64,000 bases of DNA from Hofstenia miamia (taxonomy: Eukaryota > Xenacoelomorpha > Acoela > Hofsteniidae), in assembly GCA_900660155.1 (NCBI GenBank), contig CABFPE010000122.1:1004916-1068915 (forward strand). The letters are read 5' to 3'. The translations under genes and the position numbers were made by a program. Of this stretch, positions 1 to 11,566 are shown piece after piece. The notes beneath the pieces were generated by a model. It saw only the letters and a program-made list of their open reading frames with translations. It was not told the DNA's origin and ran no database searches. Within the stretch, counting starts at the first letter, position 1. Each line of letters opens with the position of its first letter.

Positions 1-3000
1 TTTTCCGTATTTAGTTCTGCAAATATGCCTTTTTATTAACAAAACATTGAGCAGAATCAGACTCAGCGTAATTTGCCGTTTTGATTTATTTTCAGTATAT
101 ATATATATATAACAATTGCAAATCCAGCAGCCCGATGCTATACCTACTGTGGTCGAACATGTATGCATGCACTACGTTTAAAATTCACACTTGGTGAAAA
201 CAACGTAAAAATTATTTTGCTGAATCTTCTACCAATTTCAAATTGAATGAATATGTTTTTCATTTGGTTTTTTACTTCTATATTCACAAAAAACTTTGGC
301 TATAATTCAAATTTTAAAAGTTGTTTAAACTCGACTTGAACTTTTCGGTAGTGGTGACTGACTTCCTAGCAAATTATAAATAGGCACTTTGATTTTTTAT
401 GAAAATAAAGGAGCTTTTGACGTTGGTTTCTACTTTGCCATTTTGTTGATACTCGACTCCAAGTGGGAAATCAAACGATGTTTGTGTAATATCTGTGTCG
501 AAATCAGTTATTAAAAGCGGTCTTTGATCTGACAGAAACGGCACACCTGCTTTGAATTATTTAAACATATTTATCTCTATTTTCTTGTAAATACATTTTA
601 AAGAAATATAGTGCCACACAAATTTTAATAACAACTTCTATAAATTTTTCTGAATATTCTTTCATATTAAGAAATTCATATGAAGGAGGCACGTTTTACC
701 AATTTTGGTAAGTTCCTCAACAGAAAACTAAAATTCATTCTCATGCTGAATTTGTAAATCATTTTGAAAATGCATAAAAATGTTTTTTCGTCTAAAAGGC
801 ACATTTTTTAGTTTTCGTTTAAAAGTGAATGTTTCCCCCTTACACTGTAATGTTGGGTTTGCCCCTGCCGCAAGCATGGGGACTGTTTTGAGCCTTCATC
901 CATTGTGTTAATTTTTAGAAATAAGATTTGTACGTATTTGAACCTCATTTTAAAATGGAAAAATACGTATTTATCAACTAGGCGTTGAACTACATTTCTC
1001 CGAATACTAATTTTCCATGTTCATTAAGGATTTTTTTTTTAAAGAAATCCATACATGTATTTAGTATTTATTCTGTTATTGACAACTTTTGATTCCAATT
1101 TTTTGTCTATTTCCTTACACACTTTATATAAGAATTATATAAAAAAAATTTTAATTCTCATGATTTTTAAAATCTTACCCCTCTCAGTAATTTTTAATCG
1201 ATTATTTTTGTAAGTTTTTAATTCTTAAAACCAATGTTGCAATTGAACTAAGAAACGAAGAAATATTTTTGTGTCAAATAGTCGAGGCTTCGTATAATTC
1301 TTAAGAACTTCTTCAATTATTATTAAATATGTCTCGATGATTTTCTAAATAATTTTTAAGCAAAATAAATTTCAATTGTAAACCCATCAATAATGTTGAT
1401 GCAATTGTAAATTTCAAAATGGCCAGTTTTTATATCTGTGCAAAGTTGATTTTTTACAATATGCAACATTGAATAGATTTTGGACCTAGTGAGCTTTAAT
1501 TTTAATATAAATTTTTTTGATCTTTGTACTGTCAGTAATTCAATTGTGGTTAGTTTTACACTCAATGGGTCTATACTTTTAAAACCTATACCTTTAAGTA
1601 AATCAATAATTTAAACGATTCAATCAGCCCATGCGAATGATTGACATTTGTCAATTTCGGCGAAGTGTCAATCACCTACAATATGGCTTTGGCCTGCAGA
1701 TTGCGTCGCAAATAGACCGTCCAAAATTTTTGTGATAAATTTAAGGTTAAATCCGCATTAATTAATTGTTAAAAAATACAAAATTAATTTTTTTAAGCTT
1801 ACCAGCTATATGAGATGTAGAATTAAACATATTTATTTTATCAACTATTTATTAAAGATATATTTGCATAGTTAACGAAATTTTAGTTTTTATAATGGGG
1901 CATTTTTCCATTAAAGCCGCTCATTTTCAATATTTTAATGCACATAGTTTTGCGTCCTAAATGTGACATACCATCTTCAACTGCTCATAAACTAATATTT
2001 TTTCCATTTCATTCCATAGTTTGGTTAAAATTATTTCTAATTTTCCCAATCAGGTTTTTCAATATAAAATCAATGGAAACAATTAAAATGATATATTATG
2101 AATGGTAAAAGATGGCGACTCTGAACTATTATTTTCATTGCGTCAGATGTCACAAAAATGATCATTTACAACCTGTTAGCTTTGATCAGTATTTAAAAAT
2201 TTGATTTCTAAACACCTGCATTTTTCATTTATAATTTTCCAATAACTTTATTCAATACTAGTGATGCAATCACTATCCAATCTGGGCAAAATCATAAGCA
2301 TAATTATTTAAAATTTGACTAATAAATTAGAAATGTTTCTAAATTCTACATAAAAAATTTTACGTAAAACTCAGCTTATCAATTAATATAATATTTAAAA
2401 AAATCATAATTTTACATCATCAAAATTTGTTTGATTTGTTTTTAAATTCGCTAGAATTTTACTACAAGGATTTGCATTAACATAAGATAATTACACTGAT
2501 CGAAATTTGGAATCCATTATCTCTCAAGTTTTCATCTTTGCAAATGCTAGTAAAGCAATCAAAATTGTCATAACAATGCCACTATCTAAATCAATATTTT
2601 CTATGCAATTTCGTAATTCTTGCTTTATTTAAACAAATTTTAAAGAATTTTTTCAAAACTACGTCGTTTTCTAAAGATAGTGGGAAAGGTGTCAAAAGAT
2701 TAATTATAAAACATGACTATTAGCACGAGATAACTTCATAGATTAAACTAACAAAGCATAGAGTGGTTTTGTTTTCACCTACTTGCGATACACCCTGGAA
2801 GGAGAAAAGTTATTTAGCTTTTTTATTAAATCTTTTTTTAAATATATTAATCGGAGTTTTTTATGAATAACAATGCGATGTATTTCATTCTCTTCTGAAT
2901 TGTTTTACACTTTAATTGAGGAATTCAATGGAGGCGACGATTTTCGAAAGTAATACATTATCATAAATTCTCAAATAAATTTATTCTCAAGTCATAATTT

Positions 3001-3322
3001 CAATTTATGACATGATTTAAATGTTATAATTATTTTAACAAGCTACTAAAATTATTGTAAACTGTTGCAAACTTTTAGAGGATTAAGCATTAAAATATTT
3101 ATTAAATTATTTGTTAATTGTTGTTCATTCTTATAAAATCAATTTTTTACATTATTGTTCTAATTTCCTTTGTAAAAATATTGTAAGTTTTTTTTAATAT
3201 CGAAAATAAAAAGAAATTTAAATTTGATGAATTGTATTGTAAACTGAAATAGAAAAATAGAGTAATTCAAATTTACAAATGTTTTCAATATATACAGATC
3301 AAGTATACGTATAGGCTTACAG
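1..3322. other. AT-rich non-coding DNA downstream of FoxD
   Basis: No exon, RNA gene or recognisable transposon was seen. The sequence is strongly AT-rich with frequent stops in all frames and a short (TA)n run near 100-112. The only likely function is the FoxD 3' region at its right end. Confidence 0.6.
3098..3103 (-). promoter_or_regulatory. candidate FoxD poly(A) signal
   Basis: TTTATT on the plus strand reads AATAAA on the minus strand, about 220 bases past the FoxD stop codon. It is the nearest canonical hexamer in the right orientation. In such AT-rich DNA the hexamer also arises by chance, so this is a candidate only. Confidence 0.35.
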
Positions 3323-4171
3323 TTAGCACCTGCCGGACAGCATCGTTGATTGAATGGAATGAGGTATTTTACAAGCGGGAACGTTTTGCATTTGTGGTGT
3401 TCGTTTCGTCGGACTTTTTGTTCCTATGATATTGTCTATGCTGAAGATGGATGACGATTTCTTTGCTGGTGCTGACTTCTTGGTAGTTTGCTCCTGGATG
3501 TAGGAGGCCTGCTGCTGAATAGCCATTAGAGAACTGAGACTGAGAGCCTGTAGAAAGGTCTGATTCTGCTGTGCTAGCGCAATTGAAATGCCGTGATTGT
3601 GTTGCGTGGGCAGCATTGTTGGAGCATACCCGTGCGGTCGACTTCTTATGGCTGGATAGTGACTTGGTGGTGGAGGTTGGCATGGATAGAATGGGCCTGT
3701 TTGAGTAACTGTTGGATAAATGATGCCATGGAATGGCGTATAGATCGGATTTTCCCTTTTAAACCGCTTTCGTCTTCGTAGGAAGCTGCCATTCTCAAAC
3801 ATGTTTTCGCTGTTTGGATCCAGTGTCCAATAATTTCCTTTTCCAGGATTTCCCGGTTCGCGGGGTATCTTTAGGAAGCAATCATTGAGAGAAAGATTGT
3901 GACGAATACTGTTTTGCCATGCTGGGAACTTTTCTCTGTAGTAAGGAAACTTTGTCATAATGAAATCGCAGATACCACTTAGTGTGAGTTTTTTATGAGG
4001 AGACGCAAGAATGGCCATGGATATGAGAGCGATGTATGAATATGGTGGCTTACTTGACTTCTTTTTGGCTTGTGTTGCGTCTTCTTTGCACTCGTTGGTT
4101 CTAGAATCATGGGTCAGTTCTTCTTTGACAGAGTTGTCAAGAGTAGGAGGAGATTCGCAAACTGTTGACAT
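3323..4171 (-). CDS. FoxD: forkhead box D transcription factor (single exon)
   Basis: An intact 282-residue open frame on one exon. Residues 1-40 are acidic then basic. The forkhead DNA-binding domain covers about residues 41-139, from [14 protein letters not shown] to [10 protein letters not shown], with recognition helix [10 protein letters not shown] at 87-96 and the conserved wing sequence [22 protein letters not shown] and [16 protein letters not shown] fit class D rather than FoxE, FoxC or FoxA. The tail is rich in Pro, Gln and Ser and carries FSIDNIIG at 243-250, an eh1-type motif that in FoxD proteins recruits Groucho/TLE co-repressors. The product is therefore expected to be a nuclear sequence-specific repressor in embryonic patterning. 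The ATG at 4171 gives the only forkhead frame, and a stop-rich region lies upstream. It is shorter than vertebrate FoxD3, mainly in the flanks. Lack of introns is common in FoxD genes. Confidence 0.95.
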   Translation of the reverse strand: MSTVCESPPTLDNSVKEELTHDSRTNECKEDATQAKKKSSKPPYSYIALISMAILASPHKKLTLSGICDFIMTKFPYYREKFPAWQNSIRHNLSLNDCFLKIPREPGNPGKGNYWTLDPNSENMFENGSFLRRRKRFKRENPIYTPFHGIIYPTVTQTGPFYPCQPPPPSHYPAIRSRPHGYAPTMLPTQHNHGISIALAQQNQTFLQALSLSSLMAIQQQASYIQEQTTKKSAPAKKSSSIFSIDNIIGTKSPTKRTPQMQNVPACKIPHSIQSTMLSGRC

Positions 4172-4330
4172 GTGTATTTGATGAGAATACGGCGCATCAT
4201 TATTTAAATAGTGTCTCGCCGCGTGTCCTTCCTATTGGTTCCTCGCTACAGCTGCTTTGATTGGATGCTTAATTACTAAATTCTTATTAATTACTGCCCT
4301 TCTGTTATTGACCACAGCATTTGTCATTGA
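4172..4330 (-). promoter_or_regulatory. FoxD upstream promoter region
   Basis: Immediately upstream of the FoxD ATG, on the minus strand, lie a TATA-like TATTTAAATA (4201-4210), two CCAAT boxes (ATTGG on the plus strand at 4234-4238 and 4260-4264), one CTTTGAT (4255-4261) matching the TCF/LEF core, and TAATTA homeodomain-type cores around 4270-4292. The stretch is GC-richer than its surroundings. A TATA box about 30 bases from the ATG would leave almost no 5' UTR, so the real start site may differ. Motif content is seen directly; function is inferred. Confidence 0.45.
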
Positions 4331-5930
4331 TGCTAGAATTTATTGACAGGAAGCTATCTCTGCTAATTAGTAGGAAAAGATTATTATTTGCGCCGGGCTT
4401 TTATTACTGAGTCAATAGATACTTTTAAGATCACCTGCAAATAAAACACGTCTCAATCAAAATGCCATTTTCTATTATATTTAAGCATCTTACATTTGTA
4501 TGCTATGTGCATACATCCTATTTTAACGTCACTGTACATAACTATCACAAATATAATTTTTTAATTGATTTAAGTCACATGTTTTAAATAAAAATATTTC
4601 CAGTTGTTTTTCAATTGATAGTAACCGCTAAACGCCATTCTATCACAATAACGCGTTTGTTGTTGCCCTTTAGTATTTGCGTTTAGCACAAAGTGAGTGC
4701 AATGTGTTTTTTCTTCCATGGGATTGGAGACACAGAAATTCACTTAAGCTGGGTTCCGAAAATTGATAAGCCTTAATTTTCTGTTTCTACGACAAATTTT
4801 CAGCTGAATTAAATTATTTGGAAAATAGCAACGCAGTCTGAAAGCACCATCTGATAGAGGAGAATCTCTTCTATTATTTTCGCTCTTAGTCCGCGACCCA
4901 ACTCTGGCCTATCGAGTTCTGCCGTTGCGCTAAGAATTCGGTCGCAGGAGCCCTTGGCACACTTCAATGATTTGGGATATTTTTCAGCCTATCAAGTATC
5001 AGTCAAAACTCTTTGTTGTTTCCGTGAGCTTAAAATCTTATAGATATATAAACATTAGGTATTCAGAGAATTTTAATATTTTTAAAAAATTCGAGATTTT
5101 CAAAGAAAAATTGTTAATCTTTTCAACAACCTCTGCCACAGCAATATGCTTTAGTAGAAATTTTCAACATTGCCTTAAAGTAGACCTACCAATGCTCCAA
5201 TATTTTCAAATTTGGTAATAGGCTTGGAGAAAATTCTCTTTAAATGTGGAAAAACTGTTTATCTGTTTAAATGGCCACCATGCGGTTTAAGATTTCAACG
5301 GGTTTTGGATTTTTTTATATAAATATGCGATTCATTAGAGTTTATGGGTAACTCTGTTATCTAGTGCATATTCAAAGTCGCAAACGTATTTTTTCCAATT
5401 GTTGATGAAAGTTTTATTGAAAATATCAAACACAATATTAAAAGAATTCAAAAAACAGTTCATAATGACGTCAATTCCATTTTCATTACTCTATCGTGCA
5501 AACAAGAATTTAGTGCTTAGCAGTACCAAATTTTAATTTGGATGCTTTAAAGTCACGCTTTCATCTAAAGTCCACTCATCCATCTAGACGGTTTCATAAT
5601 GTCATGCATAAGATGGGAGCCTTTTGTCTATTAGTTGTGAGCTAGCCAAGACTGTGTTTTTTACTGCTATCTTTAATTTTTCTGTAACTCTCTACACAAT
5701 TTGAAAGATTTATGATATCATCCGTGATGTAATTTAAAATTTTAGTAATCGTTTGATTTCTACTAAATACATATTACCGTAGTTTAAATCACTAACAAAA
5801 TAACAGTTTAAATTCAGCTTGATAATTTAAATTAATTGATTTCATTGAATTGAATTAAATTACCAATAATTCATCAACAACAGACTTAAGCTGGACAATA
5901 TAAAAAATCGACTTATTTTGTTGTCATTAG
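4331..5930. other. non-coding DNA upstream of FoxD
   Basis: No exon or transposon was recognised. It probably holds FoxD regulatory DNA, but no individual element can be supported beyond the promoter-proximal motifs. Confidence 0.5.
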
Positions 5931-6136
5931 TATACTATTTATACTCGTTTTTTTCTCTTTTGCTCAATTTTTTTCTCATTTTCACAGATTTCTTTCCCTT
6001 TTCTGAAATACTTTTTCCCCCAAACCTCATCGTTTTTCCCCAAATATGGTTTTTCTATCATGAACATATTATAAAACAGCATAAAAATGATTTTTTAAAA
6101 CATATAAACCCCTATAGGGAAAAATAATTATCCAAT

Positions 6137-6500
6137 TCAATCAAAATCTTCGAATTGCACAGCTTTCACATAATTTCTCAGAATATGGTTATAATATCCG
6201 CGTAGATCGGATTCAGTCAACTCTTTAACAGAATCCAATGTCAGATTCTCAAAACTCCCAATAAAACCATCAAAAAACTTCCTGCTGACACAAGCTTTGA
6301 TTTTTGAGAACCCGAATTCTATAAGGTTCAGGATATACGAACATGGCGAAAGAAATTGGATAATTCAATCCTTTTCTGTGTAAAAATTCTTAATCACTGA
6401 ATTGTGTATTCTCCATTGTCCATCACGAAAGCACAATTACTAAGAATATTTTTTCCCTCCAAAAATTCCTTATATTTAGTGCAGATTAAAACCATTTTCG
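6137..6500 (-). pseudogene. Tc1/IS630-type transposase C-terminal remnant
   Basis: The minus strand reads in broken frames: CAFVMDNGEY near 6440, a catalytic-Asp type VMDN motif, then SYILNLIEFGFSKIKACVS, a version of the DDE_3 motif in which a Pro-Asn-Pro-Ile-Glu core precedes FSxxK. It then continues through SFENLTLDSVKELTESDLR to a stop at 6137. This order is typical of the last third of IS630/Tc1-family transposases. Frameshifts and stops interrupt it and the N-terminal DNA-binding region is missing, so no activity is expected. It lies inside the inverted-repeat element described separately. Confidence 0.7.
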
Positions 6501-6589
6501 TCAATAAAAACCTTAATTAGTACTTTTGCGTTATCTCTCCCCTCCTACTCAATTTTTTGCAAAACTAAGTTAATTTATCAACGTAATAA

Positions 6590-6720
6590 TAACAACCTTA
6601 ATTCTAACCCAAACCATATCCTAAACCATAAGCCTAACTCCAACTATATCCCTACCCTAAACACAACTCTAACTTTAAGCTAAATTCTGCACTAACCCTT
6701 ATCTTACCTCAAAACATAAA
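6590..6720 (+). repeat. degenerate CCTAA-like low-complexity tract
   Basis: A run of irregular units such as AACCCAAACC, CCTAAACC, CCTAACTCC, CCCTACCCTAAAC and AACCCTTAT on the plus strand. It resembles decayed CCCTAA repeats but shows no perfect tandem array. It lies inside the Tc1-like relic, next to its right inverted repeat. Confidence 0.5.
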
Positions 6721-6842
6721 CCTGTTCATGATAGAAAAAGCATATTTGATTTATGGAAAAAAAGTATTTCAGAAAAGGGAAAGAAATCTGTGAAAATGAG
6801 AAAAAATTCTAGCAAAAGGGGAAAAAACGAGTGGAAATTCTA

Positions 6843-7859
6843 TAATTTAATTTATTATTTTGACGTTTCCCAAATAGCTAAATTTATTTAACAATAATTT
6901 TATGAAATATAAATTGTGCATCACTGAGTAACATTAAGAATTCCTGAAAATCTGTGCACAAAACAAATATTTTATCTCCATCAAAGAAAAGTTTTAGATC
7001 ATTAAAAGTTTTCATTCATTGTGAAAATAAGTTAAGTTTCCATTTTTATAGGGTTACGCATATACATTTTATTTAATGTTTTAATCTAAATGTGCAGTTC
7101 ATTTGGCAGATTGGTTGTTTATACCTTTTTCGCTAAATTAATTCTTTCGCACAATTTATTGTAATTAGCCCCAACAAATTGTTTTGATTGATGTTTTACG
7201 CTTGAGTGATTTTCGCATTGATTACAAACTTATCAACGATGATTTACCAAACCTCATGCTCATTGATGCGTGTAATTTGCTGGTTGATTACGTGCATGAT
7301 ACTACATTGTGTACAAAAAATATAAATAGGAAATTAATATAATAATAAATGATTATATTTCCATATGATTCTTTGCATTGTTTGAAACAAATGGAATAAT
7401 TGGTGTGTCTTAGTACGTCGATGTTACATTTTGTTAGTCTTTGTATTTCTTTCTTTTTCTCCAACAAATTATCCATAGTAGTCATTTACTGTAGAATGTC
7501 TTGAAACAATATAACAGTATTGTAGGACTTAAATCTGTAATGCATGACCCACCGATAATGGTGGGCAGGGGACCATGGCTCCCAATTTTTTCCCATAAAT
7601 GATTGGGCCATTTTCCCATTTTAAAAGATTTTCATTTTTGTAATTTTTTACTCCATTCAATTTTTATTATTTTTAAGACTTATTTATTTCATATTTCTTT
7701 TTGTATTTTATAGAAAACCAATGGTTAAGACATGCAACAAATTTACCATTACATGGAGACATGTTAAAAGAAGACATTGAATTTCTTTGCGAATAAATTC
7801 GAATTCGATCATGAAGTGTGTTGCAGAAGATACTTTCATAACGTATAAAATCAATCAAT
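6843..7859. other. non-coding spacer
   Basis: AT-rich DNA between two transposon relics. No coding or structural feature was recognised. Confidence 0.5.
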
Positions 7860-8360
7860 GCGCTATTTTCCCAACCAGGATATCAACATTACGAGAACAT
7901 CGAACAACTTTTAGTTAATGCAGTCAAGGGCACACCTATCACGCCATTGATTGATCAGACAATTAAAACTTATAAGAGGGATATTGATCAATCGCCGATG
8001 CATATACAACTGCAACTTTTGCCAGAACTGATGCTACTGATTGATGAATATTCCATAAAGGAAATAACAAGGTTTATCAAGATAGTGATTTAACCGAACT
8101 GCTCTGTGATTGCTGATTTAGTAACTCTTCTTAAGCTATTACTAATTGCACTAGCAAAAGGTCTGATTCTTGTCTCCGCCGCTTAAGTTATTGGTTAAGG
8201 ACAAAGATGTCCCATGAACGGCTAGATCACTTTATGTTGTTTACCCTTCACAAAGAAAAGCCTGATTGTATAGATCTTGTAGAGATGGCAAACAACTTTT
8301 CTAGAGAGATTCAATGCTTTTGTTTGGACAGTTTTCGGAGAAAGTGTATACAAAGATTTT
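7860..8360 (+). pseudogene. hAT transposase C-terminal remnant
   Basis: Plus-strand frames read YEHIEQLLVNAVKGTPI, then TIKTYKRDIDQSPMHIQLQL, then ADLVTLLKLLLIALAKG, then MSHERLDHFMLFTLHKEKPD followed by LVEMANNF. This is the order of the last part of hAT transposases (DUF4371/zf-TTF type): a helical region, the usual LLKLILV segment, and the dimerisation segment with its SxERLxHLMLLHVHKE motif. At least two frameshifts and internal stops break it. No terminal repeats were identified around it, so the element borders are unknown. Confidence 0.75.
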
Positions 8361-8668
8361 ATCCATTGTATAAATGATGTACACTAATTTTTTATACTGT
8401 CAGTTAAAAATCTCTGAAATATGTTTAATGAAGCATTCCTTTTTTTCTTTTCCAGTATAAAAGTCTTTACTTTTATTGATATTCGTTTCAAAGGTTTTAT
8501 ATTACACAATTCAGAAAAACTAATTGCGGAGTTTTAGTGTTGATGCACTTTGAAATAGACAATTGCTAATAATTATAAAAATCTGAAATCTGCGTAGCCC
8601 TAGGAAGAGTTTTAAGCCCTAGTAAAACAAAATATGTCGATGTCCCTTTTTGCCCTTTGTTTACTGAC

Positions 8669-8684
8669 GGGACTTCAGAGTCCC
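8669..8684. repeat. 16-bp subterminal palindrome, left copy 1
   Basis: GGGACTTCAGAGTCCC, a near-perfect hairpin just inside the left piggyBac inverted repeat. It is one of three related palindromes in this element. Confidence 0.8.
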
Positions 8685-9014
8685 ATATTTTGAGAGCGCT
8701 ACTGGGATCTGCTGGGATGTTGAAATACGTTTGGGGATTTCATGGTACGATCAGTACGCTTATATGAAGTATTTCGCATGGATTTTTCTTATTGCCGCAT
8801 AATTGCGCAGTTTCATTAGCATTTTCAAAATGGCGTTGTTGTTATTTTCACGTGTGTAAGGTATGTGAGTTTTCTTTGTTTATAATTACTAACTTATCGA
8901 CTGCTAGAGGTTATGGTATTTTTTTTTATATCTGTGATATTGTAAGGAAAATTGATGCAGTATTTTTTTAATGAATAATATAAAACCTTCGTCAGACCGA
9001 TCGTTTTTTTGTTT

Positions 9015-9030
9015 GGGACTTAGAAGTCCC
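9015..9030. repeat. 16-bp subterminal palindrome, left copy 2
   Basis: GGGACTTAGAAGTCCC lies about 300 bases before the transposase start. It shares both arms with the copies at 8669 and 11413 and differs only in the loop. Confidence 0.8.
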
Positions 9031-9320
9031 GACAGGGTGTATATGGCCTCCATCTATGATTTTTAGCTTAAAAATGATACTTTGAATTGTATTCCTATTT
9101 GAAACTTCTAATTCATTTTTTTGTGCGAAATTACTAAAAGTATTTATGTTATACCAACATTAAACTGTTTTGACATTGAGGACTTATTATAGTTCAAAAT
9201 ATTTGGAAAAATAGAGTGTGATAGTTAGTGTATATAGCCCTATCTTATTTAGATCTCACTGTCTTGATTATCAACTACATAAAAACGTTCTCATTGTTTA
9301 GATCATGATTTGATATCACA

Positions 9321-11258
9321 ATGGCTAAGCGATTTGGTGCAGTTGATGTATTGGAAATGTGGGATGAAATCCCGGATGATGAAAAGATTGAAACAGATGA
9401 GTCAGTTTCAGATGGAGATGATTTTGATGGTAATTATTTTCCACCTGAGGATGAAATTGATCCATGTGAGCCGGAAGAGATTCCAGTTACCGCAACTGAA
9501 ACACCAAAGCAAAAGAAAAAAAATCTGGTAAAAAAGGGGTTCCAACTAGTGCCCCTAAAAAGGATAAAACCGCTGAACAACTTGAACTGATCAAGCATTT
9601 TTTATCTGAAAATGATGAACTTTATCCATTGTCAGCCAGCCAAATCAAGTGTTTGCAAGGAACAATTCATTCTAAATCAAAAGAAAAGCTAAGCGTAGCC
9701 CAAGTAAATAAGTTGGTTGAAATTGCCAGACGTCATTGGCAAAAGATTGAGAAGCCATCTGAAGATGATGTCTTCAGCTGTCCTGAAGGACCCAACATTG
9801 AGTGCTTCTCCAATTGCCACACACCAGCAGATGTGTTTTCACAGTTCCTTGACACAGACACTATTGATAAAATTGTTTTCCAAACAAACCTTTATATCAC
9901 GCAAAAGCAGCGTAAAGTTGCACCTATTACAAGAGAGGAATTTTATGGCTTTGTTGGTATTAACATGCTTATGTCCTACCATAAGCTGCCATCATGGACT
10001 AATTATTGGAGCACGGATCATGATTTCAGTGTCCCATTCGTCTCTACGGTGATGAGAAGAGATAGGTTTGGACAAATCCTTTCCAATCTGCATGTGAATG
10101 ATAATACAACCATTCCTGACGGTAATAAGGACAAGCTGTACAAACTCCGTCCTCTGATTGAAGCAATGAACAATAACTATATCAAGCTGTACAATGTGTC
10201 ACGAAGGTTAAGTGTTGATGAGAGTATGATCTTATTCAAAGGTCGCCATTCAATAAAGCAATATAACCCTATGAAGCCAATAAAGCGTGGCTACAAGTTG
10301 TGGGTAAGGGCTGATATGGATGGCTATATAAGCAAGTTTGAAATATATCAGGGAAAAGTTACTGATGGCAACGAAGCCCCTACTAGTAATTCTGAAGGAA
10401 ACAAGTTTGGTCTTGGGGAGCAAGTTGTGCAAACAATGGTATCTGATTTATTGAACAAGAATCATGAAGTCTATTTTGATAACTTCTTCACATCTGTTCC
10501 CCTGATGGAGTACCTGAAGGAAAATGGTGTGAATGCTACTGGTACTGTTCGACTCAACCGTAAAGCTTTGCCTATTGGAATGCAAATAGATCTTGATCGA
10601 GGTGAGTGTGACTATCGTGTTTCTAAAGATGGTCTAACTATTTTCAAGTGGCAAGACAACAAGCCAGTTTTTGTCTTGTCAAATTTCCATGGAACAGATG
10701 TTTCATCAGTGAAAAGAACCCAGAAGGATGGTTCTAAAGTTGAATTTCCTTGCCCAAACAGCTATTGTTGCTTACAATAAATACATGGGAGGGGTTGACA
10801 AGGCTGATATGCTCTGTGCAGTTCAAGGTCTTAGTCGAAAATCCAAAAAGTGGTGGCACAGAATCTTTTTTGGTATTATTGATCGCACAGTTGTCAATGC
10901 CCAAATTGCCTTTACAAAACTGGAAGGAAAGTCCATATCAGTTCTAGATTATAGAAGAGCTGTTACACAAGCTTTCATTACACGGGCAACCCCTGCAAAA
11001 ATTGGACGACCAAGGTCTTCATCTCCCACAACAGCCCCTAAACGACGAAAGAGCGGTCACTCTGTGTCTAAGGACATTAGACTGCAGAACCTAGGTGCCC
11101 ACTGGGTAACCTATGACACAAAGCGAGGTCGATGTGAAGTCTGCCAAAGAAAGAAAGTAGAGTCCAGACCATATAGCAAGTGCACAATGTGCAAAGTGCA
11201 TTTATGCTGCAACGAACGAAAAAACTGTTTTGCAAAATTCCATGACATTGCTCCATGA
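9321..11258 (+). pseudogene. piggyBac (PGBD-type) transposase, two frameshifts
   Basis: Three overlapping frames form one piggyBac DDE transposase. Residues from the ATG at 9321 are acidic (WDEIPDDEKIETDESV), typical of the N-terminus. A frame change in the oligo-A tract near 9510-9525 leads to the main block, which runs to 10780. A second near 10750 leads to the C-terminus, ending at 11258. Conserved features are RREFYGF-like and LPSWTNYWSTD segments, LSVDESMILFKGRHSIKQYNP with the first catalytic Asp near 10217, WVRADMDGYI near 10315, VYFDNFFTSVPL with an Asp near 10479, and YMGGVDKADM near 10795. The C-terminal CxxC zinc-binding module is CEVCQRKK...CTMCKVHLCC. In an active element this protein would cut and paste at TTAA. 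The frameshifts argue that this copy is inactive, unless they are assembly errors in homopolymers. Confidence 0.9.
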
Positions 11259-11412
11259 ACTTGTTAAGACATTAAATTTAATGATATTGTAGATTTTTTA
11301 CCATAAAACTCATTTTACTATTTTAGATTATTTATAACTTACACCATTGTCAATAATAATGGATAAATTGCTTCTTCCCTTTTGACATTAATGATGGACA
11401 ATATAACCTGGC

Positions 11413-11428
11413 GGGACTTTGAAGTCCC
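11413..11428. repeat. 16-bp subterminal palindrome, right copy
   Basis: GGGACTTTGAAGTCCC lies about 135 bases inside the right end of the piggyBac element. It matches the two left-side palindromes. Confidence 0.8.
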
Positions 11429-11566
11429 ATAAGGTTGGTAACCATAGCAACAAACATTACTGGAAATTTAACTTTATATTCCTTTACCCAATGTTATTCT
11501 CAGTATAATATTAAATGAAGAATGAAAATTTCAAAGAATTTCCCAGCGAAGTAAACAAAGGGTTAA

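Larger units (their letters stand above)
5933..6842 (-). mobile_element. Tc1-like DNA transposon relic with long terminal inverted repeats
   Basis: The ends form an imperfect inverted repeat of roughly 110-130 bases: 5933-6065 matches the reverse complement of 6720-6842, sharing for example TTTCTCATTTTCACAGATTT. The outermost bases read TATACT on the left and, reversed, TATAGA on the right, so the element sits between TA dinucleotides, the target duplication of Tc1/mariner transposons. The interior encodes a decayed transposase C-terminus on the minus strand and a degenerate CCTAA-like tract. At about 910 bp it is internally deleted relative to an autonomous element. Confidence 0.75.
8653..11562 (+). 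mobile_element. near-complete piggyBac-family transposon
   Basis: The element is bounded by a short inverted repeat: CCCTTTGTTTACT at 8653-8665 and AGTAAACAAAGGG at 11550-11562. The right end is followed directly by TTAA (11563-11566), the piggyBac target site. The left flank reads TTTG where TTAA is expected. Subterminal GGGACTT...AAGTCCC palindromes occur twice on the left and once on the right. The interior carries one transposase reading in the + direction, with about 670 bases of leader and 300 of trailer. The two frameshifts in the gene suggest a dead copy. Confidence 0.85.

Noticed and set aside
1356-1565. 69-residue minus-strand open frame
   Set aside because: Composition is that of random AT-rich DNA; no motif, splice context or neighbours support it.
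3369-3781. Open frames overlapping FoxD in other frames and on the other strand
   Set aside because: They are shadows of the conserved FoxD reading frame.
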